NCBI GenBank assembly: GCA_013289825.1
Contig: JABCZF010000001.1
Coordinates: 62,001 to 126,000, forward strand
Source: Acidobacteriota bacterium
Lineage (GTDB): Bacteria; Acidobacteriota; Terriglobia; Acidiferrales; UBA7541
Length of the DNA stretch: 64,000 bases
Direction: 5' to 3'
The notes under the pieces were generated by a model. It did not search any database, was not told the origin of the DNA, and was given only the letters and a program-made list of their open reading frames with translations. The translations under genes and the position numbers were made by a program. Positions 1 to 8,600 of this stretch are shown here, in pieces; within the stretch, counting starts at the first letter, position 1; the number at the start of each line of letters is the position of its first letter.

Positions 1-3000
1 TCCATTCCCTTGCCCACCGGCAGCTTTACCGGCATTGCCATCCTCTCTCCTGGTGTCAACGCCGAACTCTCCAGCGGCTCGGGCGTCAACAGCGGCCTCG
101 GCAACCTCCCCATCTGGGCCAACGGCCAGCGCGACACCAGCAATACCTTCCTCCTGAACGGCGTCGACGCCAGCAATCTCTTCAACGGCAAAAGCACCAG
201 CGAAGTTTCCTCGGCCCGCATCGTCAACAACACCGGCATCGGCGGCGCCGCCAGCATTTCCAGCACTACCGCCGAACCTCTCCAGAGCACGGCCTCGCCC
301 TATCTGGCCATCGGCCAGGCCCTCCCCACCCCTGCCCCGGAAACCATCGAAGAGTTTCGCGTAAACACTTCCATGTACGACGCCCAGCAAGGTTCGACCA
401 GCGGCGCCCACCTCGACATGAGCACCGCCTCCGGCACCAACAATCTCCACGGCAGCGCCTACATCCATCGCGGATCCAGCGCGCTCAACGCCGCCCCCTT
501 CTTCTACAATGCTGATCCCAACATTCCCGCCAGTGACAAAGTGCCCGGCCTGCACAGCTACACCGCGGGTGCCACGCTGGGCGGTTCGCTCATCAAGAAC
601 AAGCTCTTCGGCTTTCTTTCCTACCAGCACATCGAGAAATCCGATGCCGAAATTGGCAGCTCGCGCGTTTCCGTTCCTCCCGGCCTCACCGACGACCGCA
701 GCCTCACAGCCCTGGCCGCCCTCGTCAACGGTACCTGCGCGACTCCCCCTTGCAACTTTCCGGCTTCCTCCCAAGTCCAAGCTCAGTTCGGCACGACCGG
801 CGGCACCATCAGCCCCATCGCCTATGGTCTGCTCAATTACAAACTCCCCAACGGTCAGTTTCTGATCCCTTCCGCCAACAGTTTCGTTCCCACGATCAAT
901 TTCCCCGAAAATACTTTCACGCAAGGCACGGCCTATTTCCTCGCCCATCAAGCCGTCTCCGATCTCGATTGGATCGTCACTTCCAAAGACACTCTCGCTC
1001 TGAAGTACTACTATCAGCATGACCCCAGCACCGCTCCCTACGCTTACTCAGGATCCCCCGGTTTCACACAGCACCTCGACGCCGGCAGCCAAGTCGCTTC
1101 GATCACCAATACCCAAGTCCTCAAACCGAACCTCAGCGTTGTCGAAGTCTTCGGTTTCCTTCGCGAAAAAGTGTATAGCACCATCGACCAGCCCTTCACT
1201 CCGCAGCAATTGGGCTCCTACGTCCACGGCCTCACGGGCGCATCCGTGTCCGATTCCACCATTAACACGTTTGGCTCCTCGTTCTTTCCCGGCATCTCCA
1301 TCGTTGACGACTATGGCAATCCTCCGGCCCCCTACAACCAGAATTTTGTCTTTAACGCGGCCACCAACATCGGCAGTGGCGCCAACTCCCAAGGCGCCTT
1401 TACTGGCGTTTTCCAAAACCGCTTTATGCCGTCCGCCAACGCCGTTTGGACTCTCGGCAAGCACACCCTCAATTTCGGCGGCAGCTTCGCCTACACTCAG
1501 CTGAACACTCGCGATCGTCGCCCAAACACAGGCACCATTGGATTCGCCGATTTCTCGCAATTCCTTCAAGGGTTGGTCGTGCCCTACACCTCTGACGGCT
1601 TCATCACCACCGCCTATCTCCAGGGCGACGCTAATCGCTACTACCGCTCCAAAGAAACCGGGATGTTTCTCCAGGACAAGTTCCAGATTCGCTCCAATCT
1701 CAGCCTCACCGCCGGACTTCGCTTCGACGACCACGGCGGCCTCACCGAGAAGTACGGCCGCCTCTACAATTTCGATCCCTCCCAATACGACTACAACGCC
1801 GCCACCGACACCATCGTCAACAACGGGTTTCTCATCGCCGGCAATAACAAACTGTTTCCCTCCAAAGGCATCAGCAATTCGACTCTGACAGGCAGAGAGT
1901 GGGGCCTCGGCCCCCGTCTGGGTGTAGCCTGGAGTCCCAAAATGTTCAACAGCAAGATCGTCGTCCGCGCCGGCTGGGGTATGTACTATGACCGCGGCGA
2001 ACTGTTCACCTATCTCTCCCCGGGCTTTGCTGCTGGCGTAATTGCCGGAGGCCCCTTCGGCGTTAACCAAGCTCCCCCCTTCGTCAATTCCCAAGTTTGC
2101 TCTGCGATCGGTACCTTCTATGAGAGCTTTATTCCGACCTGCGACCCCACGCAAACCAACGCTGCCGAGCCCAACGGTGGCTCCTTCTCGAATCCTTGGG
2201 GCTTCAAACTCCAGGCTCCTCCCAGCGGTGACCCGTCGAAGCTCAGTCTCCCCAATGCCGCAGCCATTTCGAGCGGCGCCCAGCTCTTTTCTTTTGCTGA
2301 CTATAACCGCGCCAACAAGCTCCCCTACACCTTGAACCAGACTCTCGACCTCCAGTGGCAACCCCGAAGAGATCTGGCCATCACCATCGGCTACGTCGGC
2401 AACCTCGGCCGCCACGAAGTCATCCCTGTTCCTTTCAACCAGGCCGGCATCGCCACGGCTAGCCATCCCATCCACGGCCAGAGCTACACTTACGGCTACA
2501 CCGTGCTCGCTCCTCCTGGCTGCAATCCGACTCTGGCCCCCGCGGCCTGCGCTTATACCTCCACTTGCAATGCCAGCGGCGTCACGTCTGGCTGCGGCTT
2601 CATGGGTCTTCCGGATGGCTCCTCCATGATGGCCAACTACGAAGGCGGGAACATCGACCTGCGCGTCCCCTATATCGGCTACTCTTCGGAATCCGAGTCC
2701 TATACCGCGGCGGGCATCTCCGCTTATAACGCTCTCCAAGCCCATGTCGAAAAACGCATGGGTCACGGCCTCCAAGTGGGCTTTTCCTACACCTTCTCCC
2801 ATGCCACCGACGAACAAAGCGCCATGGGACTCTTCTACAATGGTAACAACGCCACGAACCTCCGCAGCGGCTATGGCTTATCCGACTTCGACCGCAAACA
2901 CGTGATCAACTTCACCTATCTTTACCAGTTGCCGAAATTTTACGAGCTGACCTCTTTCCGCGGCAGGCTCGCAGACGGCTGGGCCGTCTCCGGCCTGGCC

Positions 3001-3564
3001 ATCATTCAAAGTGGCCAGCCCTATAGCATCGTTGACTACTCCGGGGCTGTCGGCAGCCTCTACTACGGCACCAGCGATGGCATTACAAATCCCATCGTTC
3101 CTTTGACATCCAGCTGTACTCCGTCGCAAGCGCTAACCGGAGCAAGCGGTACCAACCCCGGATCCCCAGCCCTCAATCCCAATTGTTTTACTTTGCCGCT
3201 TCTCAATCCAGGGGATCTAGGCGGCGCTATCCCGGCCGGTGACACCTACGAAACCACCTTCACGACCGGACAGCGCAACATCTTCCGCCAACCCTGGCAG
3301 CGCCGCACGGACCTCTCGGTGATCAAAATGACGCAGCTCACCGAACGCGTGGGCATGAAGTTCTCCTTTGACGTCTTCAACCTAACCAACACTCCCAGTT
3401 TCGACATCCCGATTAACAACGTCTCGCAAAACCTCGGGTTCAACGACTTCCCGGTCTTTGGCTCGAGTCTCTATTCCTCGCCCACACTGAGCGGCTTGGG
3501 GGTCGTCAACAAAACCATCGGCAGCCCCCGCCAAATACAAATGGCACTAAAATTCACCTTTTAG
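1..3564 (+). CDS. Oar-like TonB-dependent outer-membrane receptor, 5'-truncated by window edge
   Basis: The frame is already open at base 1, so the start codon, signal peptide and N-terminal regulatory domain lie outside the window; about 1,187 residues are visible. The visible part begins in the plug region (IWANGQRDTSNTFLLNGVDA, the usual 'N-G-x-R...F-x-L-D/N-G' plug motif) and continues through ETIEEFRV into a long outer-membrane barrel. Typical Oar/TonB segments are visible: GFLSYQH, GRHEVIPV, FSYTFSHATD, LSDFDRKHVINFTYLYQLP and WQRRTDLSVIK. The protein ends in phenylalanine (MALKFTF), the terminal residue expected for Bam-dependent barrel insertion. It would sit in the outer membrane and take up or bind a polymer-derived ligand. 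The ligand cannot be deduced. A hairpin follows the stop. Confidence 0.9.
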   Translation, partial: SIPLPTGSFTGIAILSPGVNAELSSGSGVNSGLGNLPIWANGQRDTSNTFLLNGVDASNLFNGKSTSEVSSARIVNNTGIGGAASISSTTAEPLQSTASPYLAIGQALPTPAPETIEEFRVNTSMYDAQQGSTSGAHLDMSTASGTNNLHGSAYIHRGSSALNAAPFFYNADPNIPASDKVPGLHSYTAGATLGGSLIKNKLFGFLSYQHIEKSDAEIGSSRVSVPPGLTDDRSLTALAALVNGTCATPPCNFPASSQVQAQFGTTGGTISPIAYGLLNYKLPNGQFLIPSANSFVPTINFPENTFTQGTAYFLAHQAVSDLDWIVTSKDTLALKYYYQHDPSTAPYAYSGSPGFTQHLDAGSQVASITNTQVLKPNLSVVEVFGFLREKVYSTIDQPFTPQQLGSYVHGLTGASVSDSTINTFGSSFFPGISIVDDYGNPPAPYNQNFVFNAATNIGSGANSQGAFTGVFQNRFMPSANAVWTLGKHTLNFGGSFAYTQLNTRDRRPNTGTIGFADFSQFLQGLVVPYTSDGFITTAYLQGDANRYYRSKETGMFLQDKFQIRSNLSLTAGLRFDDHGGLTEKYGRLYNFDPSQYDYNAATDTIVNNGFLIAGNNKLFPSKGISNSTLTGREWGLGPRLGVAWSPKMFNSKIVVRAGWGMYYDRGELFTYLSPGFAAGVIAGGPFGVNQAPPFVNSQVCSAIGTFYESFIPTCDPTQTNAAEPNGGSFSNPWGFKLQAPPSGDPSKLSLPNAAAISSGAQLFSFADYNRANKLPYTLNQTLDLQWQPRRDLAITIGYVGNLGRHEVIPVPFNQAGIATASHPIHGQSYTYGYTVLAPPGCNPTLAPAACAYTSTCNASGVTSGCGFMGLPDGSSMMANYEGGNIDLRVPYIGYSSESESYTAAGISAYNALQAHVEKRMGHGLQVGFSYTFSHATDEQSAMGLFYNGNNATNLRSGYGLSDFDRKHVINFTYLYQLPKFYELTSFRGRLADGWAVSGLAIIQSGQPYSIVDYSGAVGSLYYGTSDGITNPIVPLTSSCTPSQALTGASGTNPGSPALNPNCFTLPLLNPGDLGGAIPAGDTYETTFTTGQRNIFRQPWQRRTDLSVIKMTQLTERVGMKFSFDVFNLTNTPSFDIPINNVSQNLGFNDFPVFGSSLYSSPTLSGLGVVNKTIGSPRQIQMALKFTF

Positions 3565-3583
3565 CTTTCTCCTCCCCTGGGCC

Positions 3584-3626
3584 GGAACGGCGACGCGGCT
3601 AGCCGCCGTTCCTGATTTTCGTATTT
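3584..3626 (+). terminator. Probable rho-independent terminator after the Oar receptor
   Basis: A 9-bp perfect stem GGAACGGCG (3584-3592) / CGCCGTTCC (3604-3612) encloses an 11-base loop and is followed by a T-rich run (TGATTTTCGTATTT). It starts 20 bases after the receptor stop and lies between convergent genes. The T-run is interrupted, so termination strength is uncertain. Confidence 0.55.
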
Positions 3627-3678
3627 AACCAATCGCTTGAATACAAACCGGAGGAAACCAAAGACTCCGGCTTGCCGG

Positions 3679-4503
3679 CTACGCTGCTCGGACGGTAACG
3701 GAAAGCATTTCCAGCGGTGCGGCCGCGAACCGTTCTCGCAGCTCGGCGGAGGCTTGAAAGGTCTTGCCAGCCACGTGCCGCGCCGGAAACCGAAAGCTGA
3801 GTTGTTTTTCTTGAAAGGGATACGGGTCCAGTACGTACTCCCTCGGCCCTATCGGCCGCACCTCCACCTCGGAGTGTCCCCCGCCGAGCAGCGGCAAGGG
3901 ATGGAGCAGGTGCGCTGGTTTCGAATAGTCCACGCAAGTGAGCAACGACAGATTGTCGGTCGCCTGCAACAAGCGGAAATGGTCCAGAATCGTGCGATCG
4001 CTCGTCTGTTCTCGAGTAAAGCTCTGATTCGACGAGATTTGCTCCCGCAAGGAGTGCTGAAAAACTCTTTGCTCCTCAAGAAACTTGTCAAGCAGCGGCA
4101 AATCCGCCGCCGCCATCGTCGATCGGTCGGCATGCTCCGTCAACAAGCTATAGGAATGCATGGAAATAAGCAGCGCGGCATAGGCATCTTCGGAAGCAAT
4201 CAAACGCACGGCGCGATCCCGCACGGCGAGGTACTCGGCAAGGTCGATCTCCTCAAAAGCGGAATATTTCCCGACGAGTTCCTCCGAAAACGCACTAGGT
4301 TTGCCCGGTTTAGTGATTACCGGCGCCGCATCCCGTGCCGTCCATCCATCATCGTGCCGCGCAATGCCCTTCAACACGTTTGGGCGCGGCTCGGGAGCCA
4401 GGAATCGTTCGTTGCCCCACCGCTCGGCGAACGCCTCCGCCAACCGTGCATGATCCGGGTGCGTCACCAGCCACCATCCTGTTTTCGTCTCGAGTCGCAG
4501 CAT
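3679..4503 (-). CDS. DUF3891 family protein
   Basis: This 274-residue protein opens with MLRLETKTGWWLVTHPDHARLAEAF, the usual DUF3891 N-terminus with its paired histidines (TH..H), followed by a WGN segment. A central region, HSYSLLTEHADR...FLEEQRVFQ, is predicted helical. No signal peptide or membrane segment is seen, so it is presumably cytoplasmic. The function of the family is not established; the His-rich N-terminus resembles metal-dependent HD-type hydrolases, but this is only a resemblance. It starts 29 bases after the ABC permease stop on the same strand, so it is probably the last gene of the deaminase/oxidase/ABC operon. AAAGG lies upstream of the ATG. Confidence 0.75.
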   Translation of the reverse strand: MLRLETKTGWWLVTHPDHARLAEAFAERWGNERFLAPEPRPNVLKGIARHDDGWTARDAAPVITKPGKPSAFSEELVGKYSAFEEIDLAEYLAVRDRAVRLIASEDAYAALLISMHSYSLLTEHADRSTMAAADLPLLDKFLEEQRVFQHSLREQISSNQSFTREQTSDRTILDHFRLLQATDNLSLLTCVDYSKPAHLLHPLPLLGGGHSEVEVRPIGPREYVLDPYPFQEKQLSFRFPARHVAGKTFQASAELRERFAAAPLEMLSVTVRAA

Positions 4504-4532
4504 CTCTATACCTTTCAGTCTGCTAACGCGGC

Positions 4533-5324
4533 CTAATCCGTTTCCAAAGTACGCGCCGATTCATGCCAGCGATAAAGAAAATACCATTCCAGAATCATCA
4601 CCAGAAAAACAAAACCAAATCCCAGCACCGTGGCAGCAGCCACAAGCGCAAACAGATAATCCGTCTGAAGCTGTGTCGAAGCATAAAGAATCGAATAGCC
4701 CAAGCCGCCTTCCCCGACGCGGCTCGATCCCGCATAAAGTTCGCCGGTAATCGCGCCAATTACGGCAAGCCCGCTGGCGATGCGCACCCCGACAAACAGG
4801 GCCGGCACCGCGTGCGGAAGCCGCAATTTGAATAACACCTGCGCCGGCGAAGCATTGTGCATCAAGAAGAGATGAACCAGATTCCGATCGACGCTGATCA
4901 ACCCTTGCGTAACATTCGCGATGATCGGCGCCAGCGAAATAATGAAAGCGATCAGCGTCACCGCAGGCATCCCCGCTCCCACCCACATCAAAATCAACGG
5001 CGCAATGGCAATGATGGGAACCGTCTGCAGCAGCAGCGTGTAGGGGTAAAGCATCCGGCGCACCCAGCGAGATCGCGCGAAAAACAGAGCAATCGCAATT
5101 CCCACCACAACGCTGGCCGCAAGTCCGCCGGCAGCTTCCGCCGCGGTAAGGCTCAGCGCGTTTAGAAGAAGAGGCAGACGCGCTCCCGCTGCTTTTAGAA
5201 CCGCCAAGGGGGGCGGCAACATGTACGGCGCGACGTGAAAAATCCAGATGATGGCTTGCCACACGACCAGTAGAGCCACGAACACGGCGGCCGCATTCAC
5301 CGCACCTAGCACCCGGCGCCTCAT
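4533..5324 (-). CDS. ABC transporter permease (SsuC/TauC/ThiX type)
   Basis: This 263-residue inner-membrane protein has about six hydrophobic segments and the binding-protein-dependent permease motif region (AGMPAVTLIAFIISLAPIIA). The family is that used for sulfonate, taurine, nitrate and pyrimidine-precursor importers that pair with NMT1/THI5-type binding proteins, and such a binding protein lies at 10697-11671. I chose the ATG at 5324 (MRRRVLGAVNAAA) because it gives an ATGA overlap with the ATPase stop at 5321. A longer frame upstream (to 5531) would run through the ATPase gene and lacks membrane character. Translational coupling to the ATPase is likely. Confidence 0.88.
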   Translation of the reverse strand: MRRRVLGAVNAAAVFVALLVVWQAIIWIFHVAPYMLPPPLAVLKAAGARLPLLLNALSLTAAEAAGGLAASVVVGIAIALFFARSRWVRRMLYPYTLLLQTVPIIAIAPLILMWVGAGMPAVTLIAFIISLAPIIANVTQGLISVDRNLVHLFLMHNASPAQVLFKLRLPHAVPALFVGVRIASGLAVIGAITGELYAGSSRVGEGGLGYSILYASTQLQTDYLFALVAAATVLGFGFVFLVMILEWYFLYRWHESARTLETD

Positions 5325-6097
5325 GCAGCAATCGCTCCACGCAGCGCACGAGACACTTTCACGGCCATCGCATCGAACTCCGGCGTGCTCCGGAGAGCCG
5401 CAGTTCGTGGGAATCCGAGCGCCACGGGAAAAATCGCATGGACGCGCCCGGGGTTCGGGGCCAGAACCATAATTCTCGTCGAGAGAAAAACAGCCTCCGC
5501 GACCGAGTGCGTTACAAAAACGGCCGTCCATTTTTGTTCCTCGCGCAATCGCAGGATTTCCTCGTTAAACCGGTCGCGCGCCATCTCATCGAGCGCGGCG
5601 AATGGCTCGTCCATCAGGAGCAACCGCGGATTCGTTGCCAAAGCGCGCGCGATCGACACCCGCATCTTCATTCCGCCGGAGAGTTCGCGCGGATACACTT
5701 TCGCGACATGCTCCAGCCGCACGAGTTCCAGCAGTTCGCCGGCCTTTTTTACGCGGCGCTCGCGCGCCATGTGTTCAAGTTCAAGACCGAGGCACACATT
5801 CTCTAAAACGTTGCGCCACGGCAAAAGCGTGGGATCCTGAAAAATAAACGCGAGCACTTCTCGCGCATTCTTGGGAGTCAATCCATCCACGCGAATCGTG
5901 CCGGAAGTCGGCGTGGTCAGCCCGGCGATCAATTTCAGCAGCGTGGATTTGCCGCAACCGGATGGCCCCAGCAGCGTCACAAACTCGCCCTTGTGGATTT
6001 CTAGATCGAGCGGACTCAAAACCGCTGGTCCGTTGCCATACTGCTTCGTGACGCCGGACAACTCGACCATGGGGACCGCGACTTCAGCGGCATTCAT
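5321..6097 (-). CDS. ABC transporter ATP-binding protein (SsuB/TauB type)
   Basis: This 258-residue ATPase has Walker A GPSGCGKST (residues about 44-52), Q-loop FIFQDPTLLPW, signature LSGGM, Walker B LLLMDEPFAALD and the switch histidine in VFVTHSVAEA. It energises the permease encoded immediately downstream. The start at 6097 (MNAAEVAVP) gives an ATGA overlap with the upstream hydrolase stop at 6094, and the stop overlaps the permease start in the same way. The family imports small organic nitrogen or sulfur compounds. The exact substrate is unknown and is inferred to be what the co-operonic deaminase, oxidase and creatininase degrade. Confidence 0.9.
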   Translation of the reverse strand: MNAAEVAVPMVELSGVTKQYGNGPAVLSPLDLEIHKGEFVTLLGPSGCGKSTLLKLIAGLTTPTSGTIRVDGLTPKNAREVLAFIFQDPTLLPWRNVLENVCLGLELEHMARERRVKKAGELLELVRLEHVAKVYPRELSGGMKMRVSIARALATNPRLLLMDEPFAALDEMARDRFNEEILRLREEQKWTAVFVTHSVAEAVFLSTRIMVLAPNPGRVHAIFPVALGFPRTAALRSTPEFDAMAVKVSRALRGAIAA

Positions 6098-7809
6098 CGA
6101 GCACCCTCGCACACTGGCAAACCGAGCGCCGAGGAACAGGCTGGATGGTGATAGACCGTCTGCGTCGAACGCCGCCAATCCCAAGAAGTGGCCCGGCAAG
6201 AAGGCACACCGCTTCCGGGATTGCGGTCATACAGCGGGAACGCACTGCTGGCAATCTCCAGGCGAATGCGGTCGCCCGATGCAAAACGGCAGGACGTCGG
6301 TTCCAGAAAGAATTTCCACAGATGAATTTTGTTTGCCGTGTAACCTTGATCGTGAAACAACCGGCTGGAACGCGCGATGCCCATGGAAAGGAATTCTGCC
6401 ATACCGTTGGGCCGCACGCGCACGAGCTTGGCAGTGAAATCTGTGTGCGCAGACGAACTAGCACAAAAAAGTGAAACGAGCGGAGCACCGAACACGCGCA
6501 ATGGTTCGGATAGTATTTCTGTCGTGTACACGAGCACGTTGTTGCCGAGTTCCAGTGTCGCTTGATCAAATTGTCCGCCGAGTGCCGCTGGACCACCCGG
6601 CGCGAGGACCGGCACTTCCGGGTCATAGACGAAAATATCCGAAGGCTCCGCTTCACCGGGCTTTGCTGGGGAGAGTACGCCGTCGCCCTTGCGAGAATTG
6701 GCTCGGCCGGCGCTATGCAAATAAAGGATGTAGTTGGGATCGCCGGGAAAAGTTTCCGCTTCTCGCCAGCGGCCTTCTCCAAGCACGAAGTGGCGTACGC
6801 GCGGTTCACCGAGGAACTCACCAGAATCTTTCAGCCAATGATTGAACCAACGCAGCAGAATCGAGTCCGTGTCAAGTAAAGCTTCCGGGCCAAAATCGGC
6901 GGTTCCCATGCGATCTCCCCAGGGAATATGCTGCCACGGCCCGGCAATCAAATATTGATGTTGGCGCGCGAACTCGCTACCCGCGCTTCTTTCTAGAAAA
7001 AGAAAGCCGGCCACGCTGCCCTGCACAAAAATGTCGTACCAACCCGAAATGTGCAGCGCCGGCACGTTGATTCTATGAATCCGATGGCCTACATCGAGAT
7101 CCGTCCAGTAATCCCCAGGCTGATCGTGATCAAACCAATCCAGAACGTATTTAGGCAAAGCTTCGCCGTGCAATGCGCGATGTTCGCGAAAGGGAAGTAC
7201 GTTCGTCTGAGCCGGGAGATTGGCCCAAGCCTGGTCGAGGCGAGCGCTCGCTTCACCGAGCCGCAAGCGCCGGGCATCTCCCTTGAGCATTTGCAAGCCC
7301 CAACCCAGTGTAGAGGCCAGGCGCAAGGCCCCGTTGTTGTAAAACCAGCCTTGATAGAGATCGCCAGCGGTCATGCCCGGCGCGATGCAAAGCAATCCTT
7401 CCGGCTGTTCCGCGGCAGCCAGCAACTGCGTCGCACCCTGATAGGAAAATCCGTACATGCCGACGCGGCCGTTGGACTCCGGCCGAGTGCCTAACCACGC
7501 AATCGTCTCTTTCCCATCGCGCGCTTCATGGCGAAACGGATAGAACTCACCGTGGGAATCGCCCCGGCCTCGCACGTCTTGTATAACGACGTTGTAACCA
7601 TGCCGCGCAAACCAGACCGGATGTGCGTAGACCACCGTCGAAGCGATATCGCGCCCGTAAGGCTGGCGCATCAGAAGGGTGGGATGAGGCCCGGGATCGC
7701 CGGGGTAGTAGTGGTCCGAAACAAGCTCGACGCCATCGGACATGCGGCAGCGGACACCGCATTCCAGGCGTACGCCGCTGCCATAATCCATCAAATGGCC
7801 TTCACTCAT
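6094..7809 (-). CDS. CocE/NonD family alpha/beta hydrolase (X-Pro dipeptidyl-peptidase S15 type)
   Basis: The 571-residue protein has an alpha/beta-hydrolase nucleophile elbow GFSYQG in RVGMYGFSYQGATQLL and an oxyanion-side motif QDVRGRGDS. A C-terminal jelly-roll X-Pro domain follows, with EPLRVFGAPLVSLF and the late QTVYHHP strand. Cocaine esterase and glutaryl-7-ACA acylase relatives hydrolyse esters or amides; the substrate here is unknown. I chose the ATG at 7809 (MSEGHLMDYG) because it gives an ATGA overlap with the creatininase stop, while the longer frame to 7959 lies inside the creatininase gene. It is translationally linked on both sides, so it probably acts on the compound handled by the operon. 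No signal peptide is seen, so it is probably cytoplasmic. Confidence 0.88.
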   Translation of the reverse strand: MSEGHLMDYGSGVRLECGVRCRMSDGVELVSDHYYPGDPGPHPTLLMRQPYGRDIASTVVYAHPVWFARHGYNVVIQDVRGRGDSHGEFYPFRHEARDGKETIAWLGTRPESNGRVGMYGFSYQGATQLLAAAEQPEGLLCIAPGMTAGDLYQGWFYNNGALRLASTLGWGLQMLKGDARRLRLGEASARLDQAWANLPAQTNVLPFREHRALHGEALPKYVLDWFDHDQPGDYWTDLDVGHRIHRINVPALHISGWYDIFVQGSVAGFLFLERSAGSEFARQHQYLIAGPWQHIPWGDRMGTADFGPEALLDTDSILLRWFNHWLKDSGEFLGEPRVRHFVLGEGRWREAETFPGDPNYILYLHSAGRANSRKGDGVLSPAKPGEAEPSDIFVYDPEVPVLAPGGPAALGGQFDQATLELGNNVLVYTTEILSEPLRVFGAPLVSLFCASSSAHTDFTAKLVRVRPNGMAEFLSMGIARSSRLFHDQGYTANKIHLWKFFLEPTSCRFASGDRIRLEIASSAFPLYDRNPGSGVPSCRATSWDWRRSTQTVYHHPACSSALGLPVCEGAR

Positions 7810-8600
7810 GCTTTCTGCGGGTGCGAATAATTTGCCATGGCTTCGAGCGCCGCAGCCAGTCGCGTTGCGGCTTGTTCCAGCCAGCGCTCGCCCTTTTCTG
7901 CGGTGGCTGGACGCGGATCGCCTAGAACGCCGCTCGGGGCCATGTCGCGCGTCAACCAAGCAAATGTCGCAGGCGCATTCTCAGGAAGAAGCAGCTCGGC
8001 TTTGGAAACGTCAGCGATGTAATTGACGCTGTACGAAGAGCGGTCCACCAACTCCGGAACAGCGGCAAGCAGAAAAGAGGTTTCCACTTCTCCGGCGTGA
8101 AATCCGTAAGCGCGCTCCTGCGCCGAGAGACCGTCGAAAGAAATTCCCCCTGAACCGTGGAGCGCAAAGGTTCTTAGATTGAATTCGGCGCGCAGATCGC
8201 GCGCCATCACGTCAATTAGGGAAGTGTTTCCGCCATGCGTATTGTAAAGGACCAATTTTCGAAAACCGGATCGCGCGACGCTGGCCCCCAAATCGCGCAG
8301 CACGGCCATAAATGTGGATGCCGACACGGAGAGTGTGCCGGGGAATCCAAGATGTTCATTGCTCTTGCCGTAGTGGACCGGCGGCAAGGCATAGACGGGC
8401 AGATCCGCGGGCAGCTTTTCGATCGCCCGCCCCAACAAAAGATTATTGATCAGCGTATCCGTGGCCAGAGGGAGATGATGACCGTGCTGCTCGATGGCTG
8501 CCGTGGGAAGCACCAGCAGAGTGCTATCCCGCGGGAGCGCGTCGACTTGCTTCCAGCTGAGATACGCGAAGCTGCGCTGGTCCGGTATCCACGTTTTCAT
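7806..8600 (-). CDS. Creatininase family amidohydrolase
   Basis: This 264-residue protein carries the family metal-binding motif IEQHGHHLPLATD (E37, H39 and D48 by my count), YNTHGGN and the FHAGEVETS segment with its conserved glutamate. Creatininase-family enzymes are metal-dependent cyclic-amide or amide hydrolases (creatinine, formamidopyrimidine, and mycofactocin-peptide relatives). The surrounding deaminase, oxidase and importer genes suggest that it opens an N-heterocycle or cleaves a related amide. The specific reaction is not readable from sequence. ATGA overlaps link it upstream to the FAD oxidoreductase and downstream to the CocE hydrolase. Its length is typical. Confidence 0.88.
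   Translation of the reverse strand: MKTWIPDQRSFAYLSWKQVDALPRDSTLLVLPTAAIEQHGHHLPLATDTLINNLLLGRAIEKLPADLPVYALPPVHYGKSNEHLGFPGTLSVSASTFMAVLRDLGASVARSGFRKLVLYNTHGGNTSLIDVMARDLRAEFNLRTFALHGSGGISFDGLSAQERAYGFHAGEVETSFLLAAVPELVDRSSYSVNYIADVSKAELLLPENAPATFAWLTRDMAPSGVLGDPRPATAEKGERWLEQAATRLAAALEAMANYSHPQKA

Noticed and set aside
1048..2817. 589-codon open frame on the minus strand opposite the first Oar receptor
   Set aside because: It is antisense to a clear receptor with recognisable motifs, has no recognisable domains and no ribosome-binding site. Long antisense frames are common in G+C-rich genes.
6084..6821. 245-codon frame overlapping the end of the CocE-type gene in another frame
   Set aside because: The CocE hydrolase frame has the family's C-terminal motifs, and the alternative frame has none.
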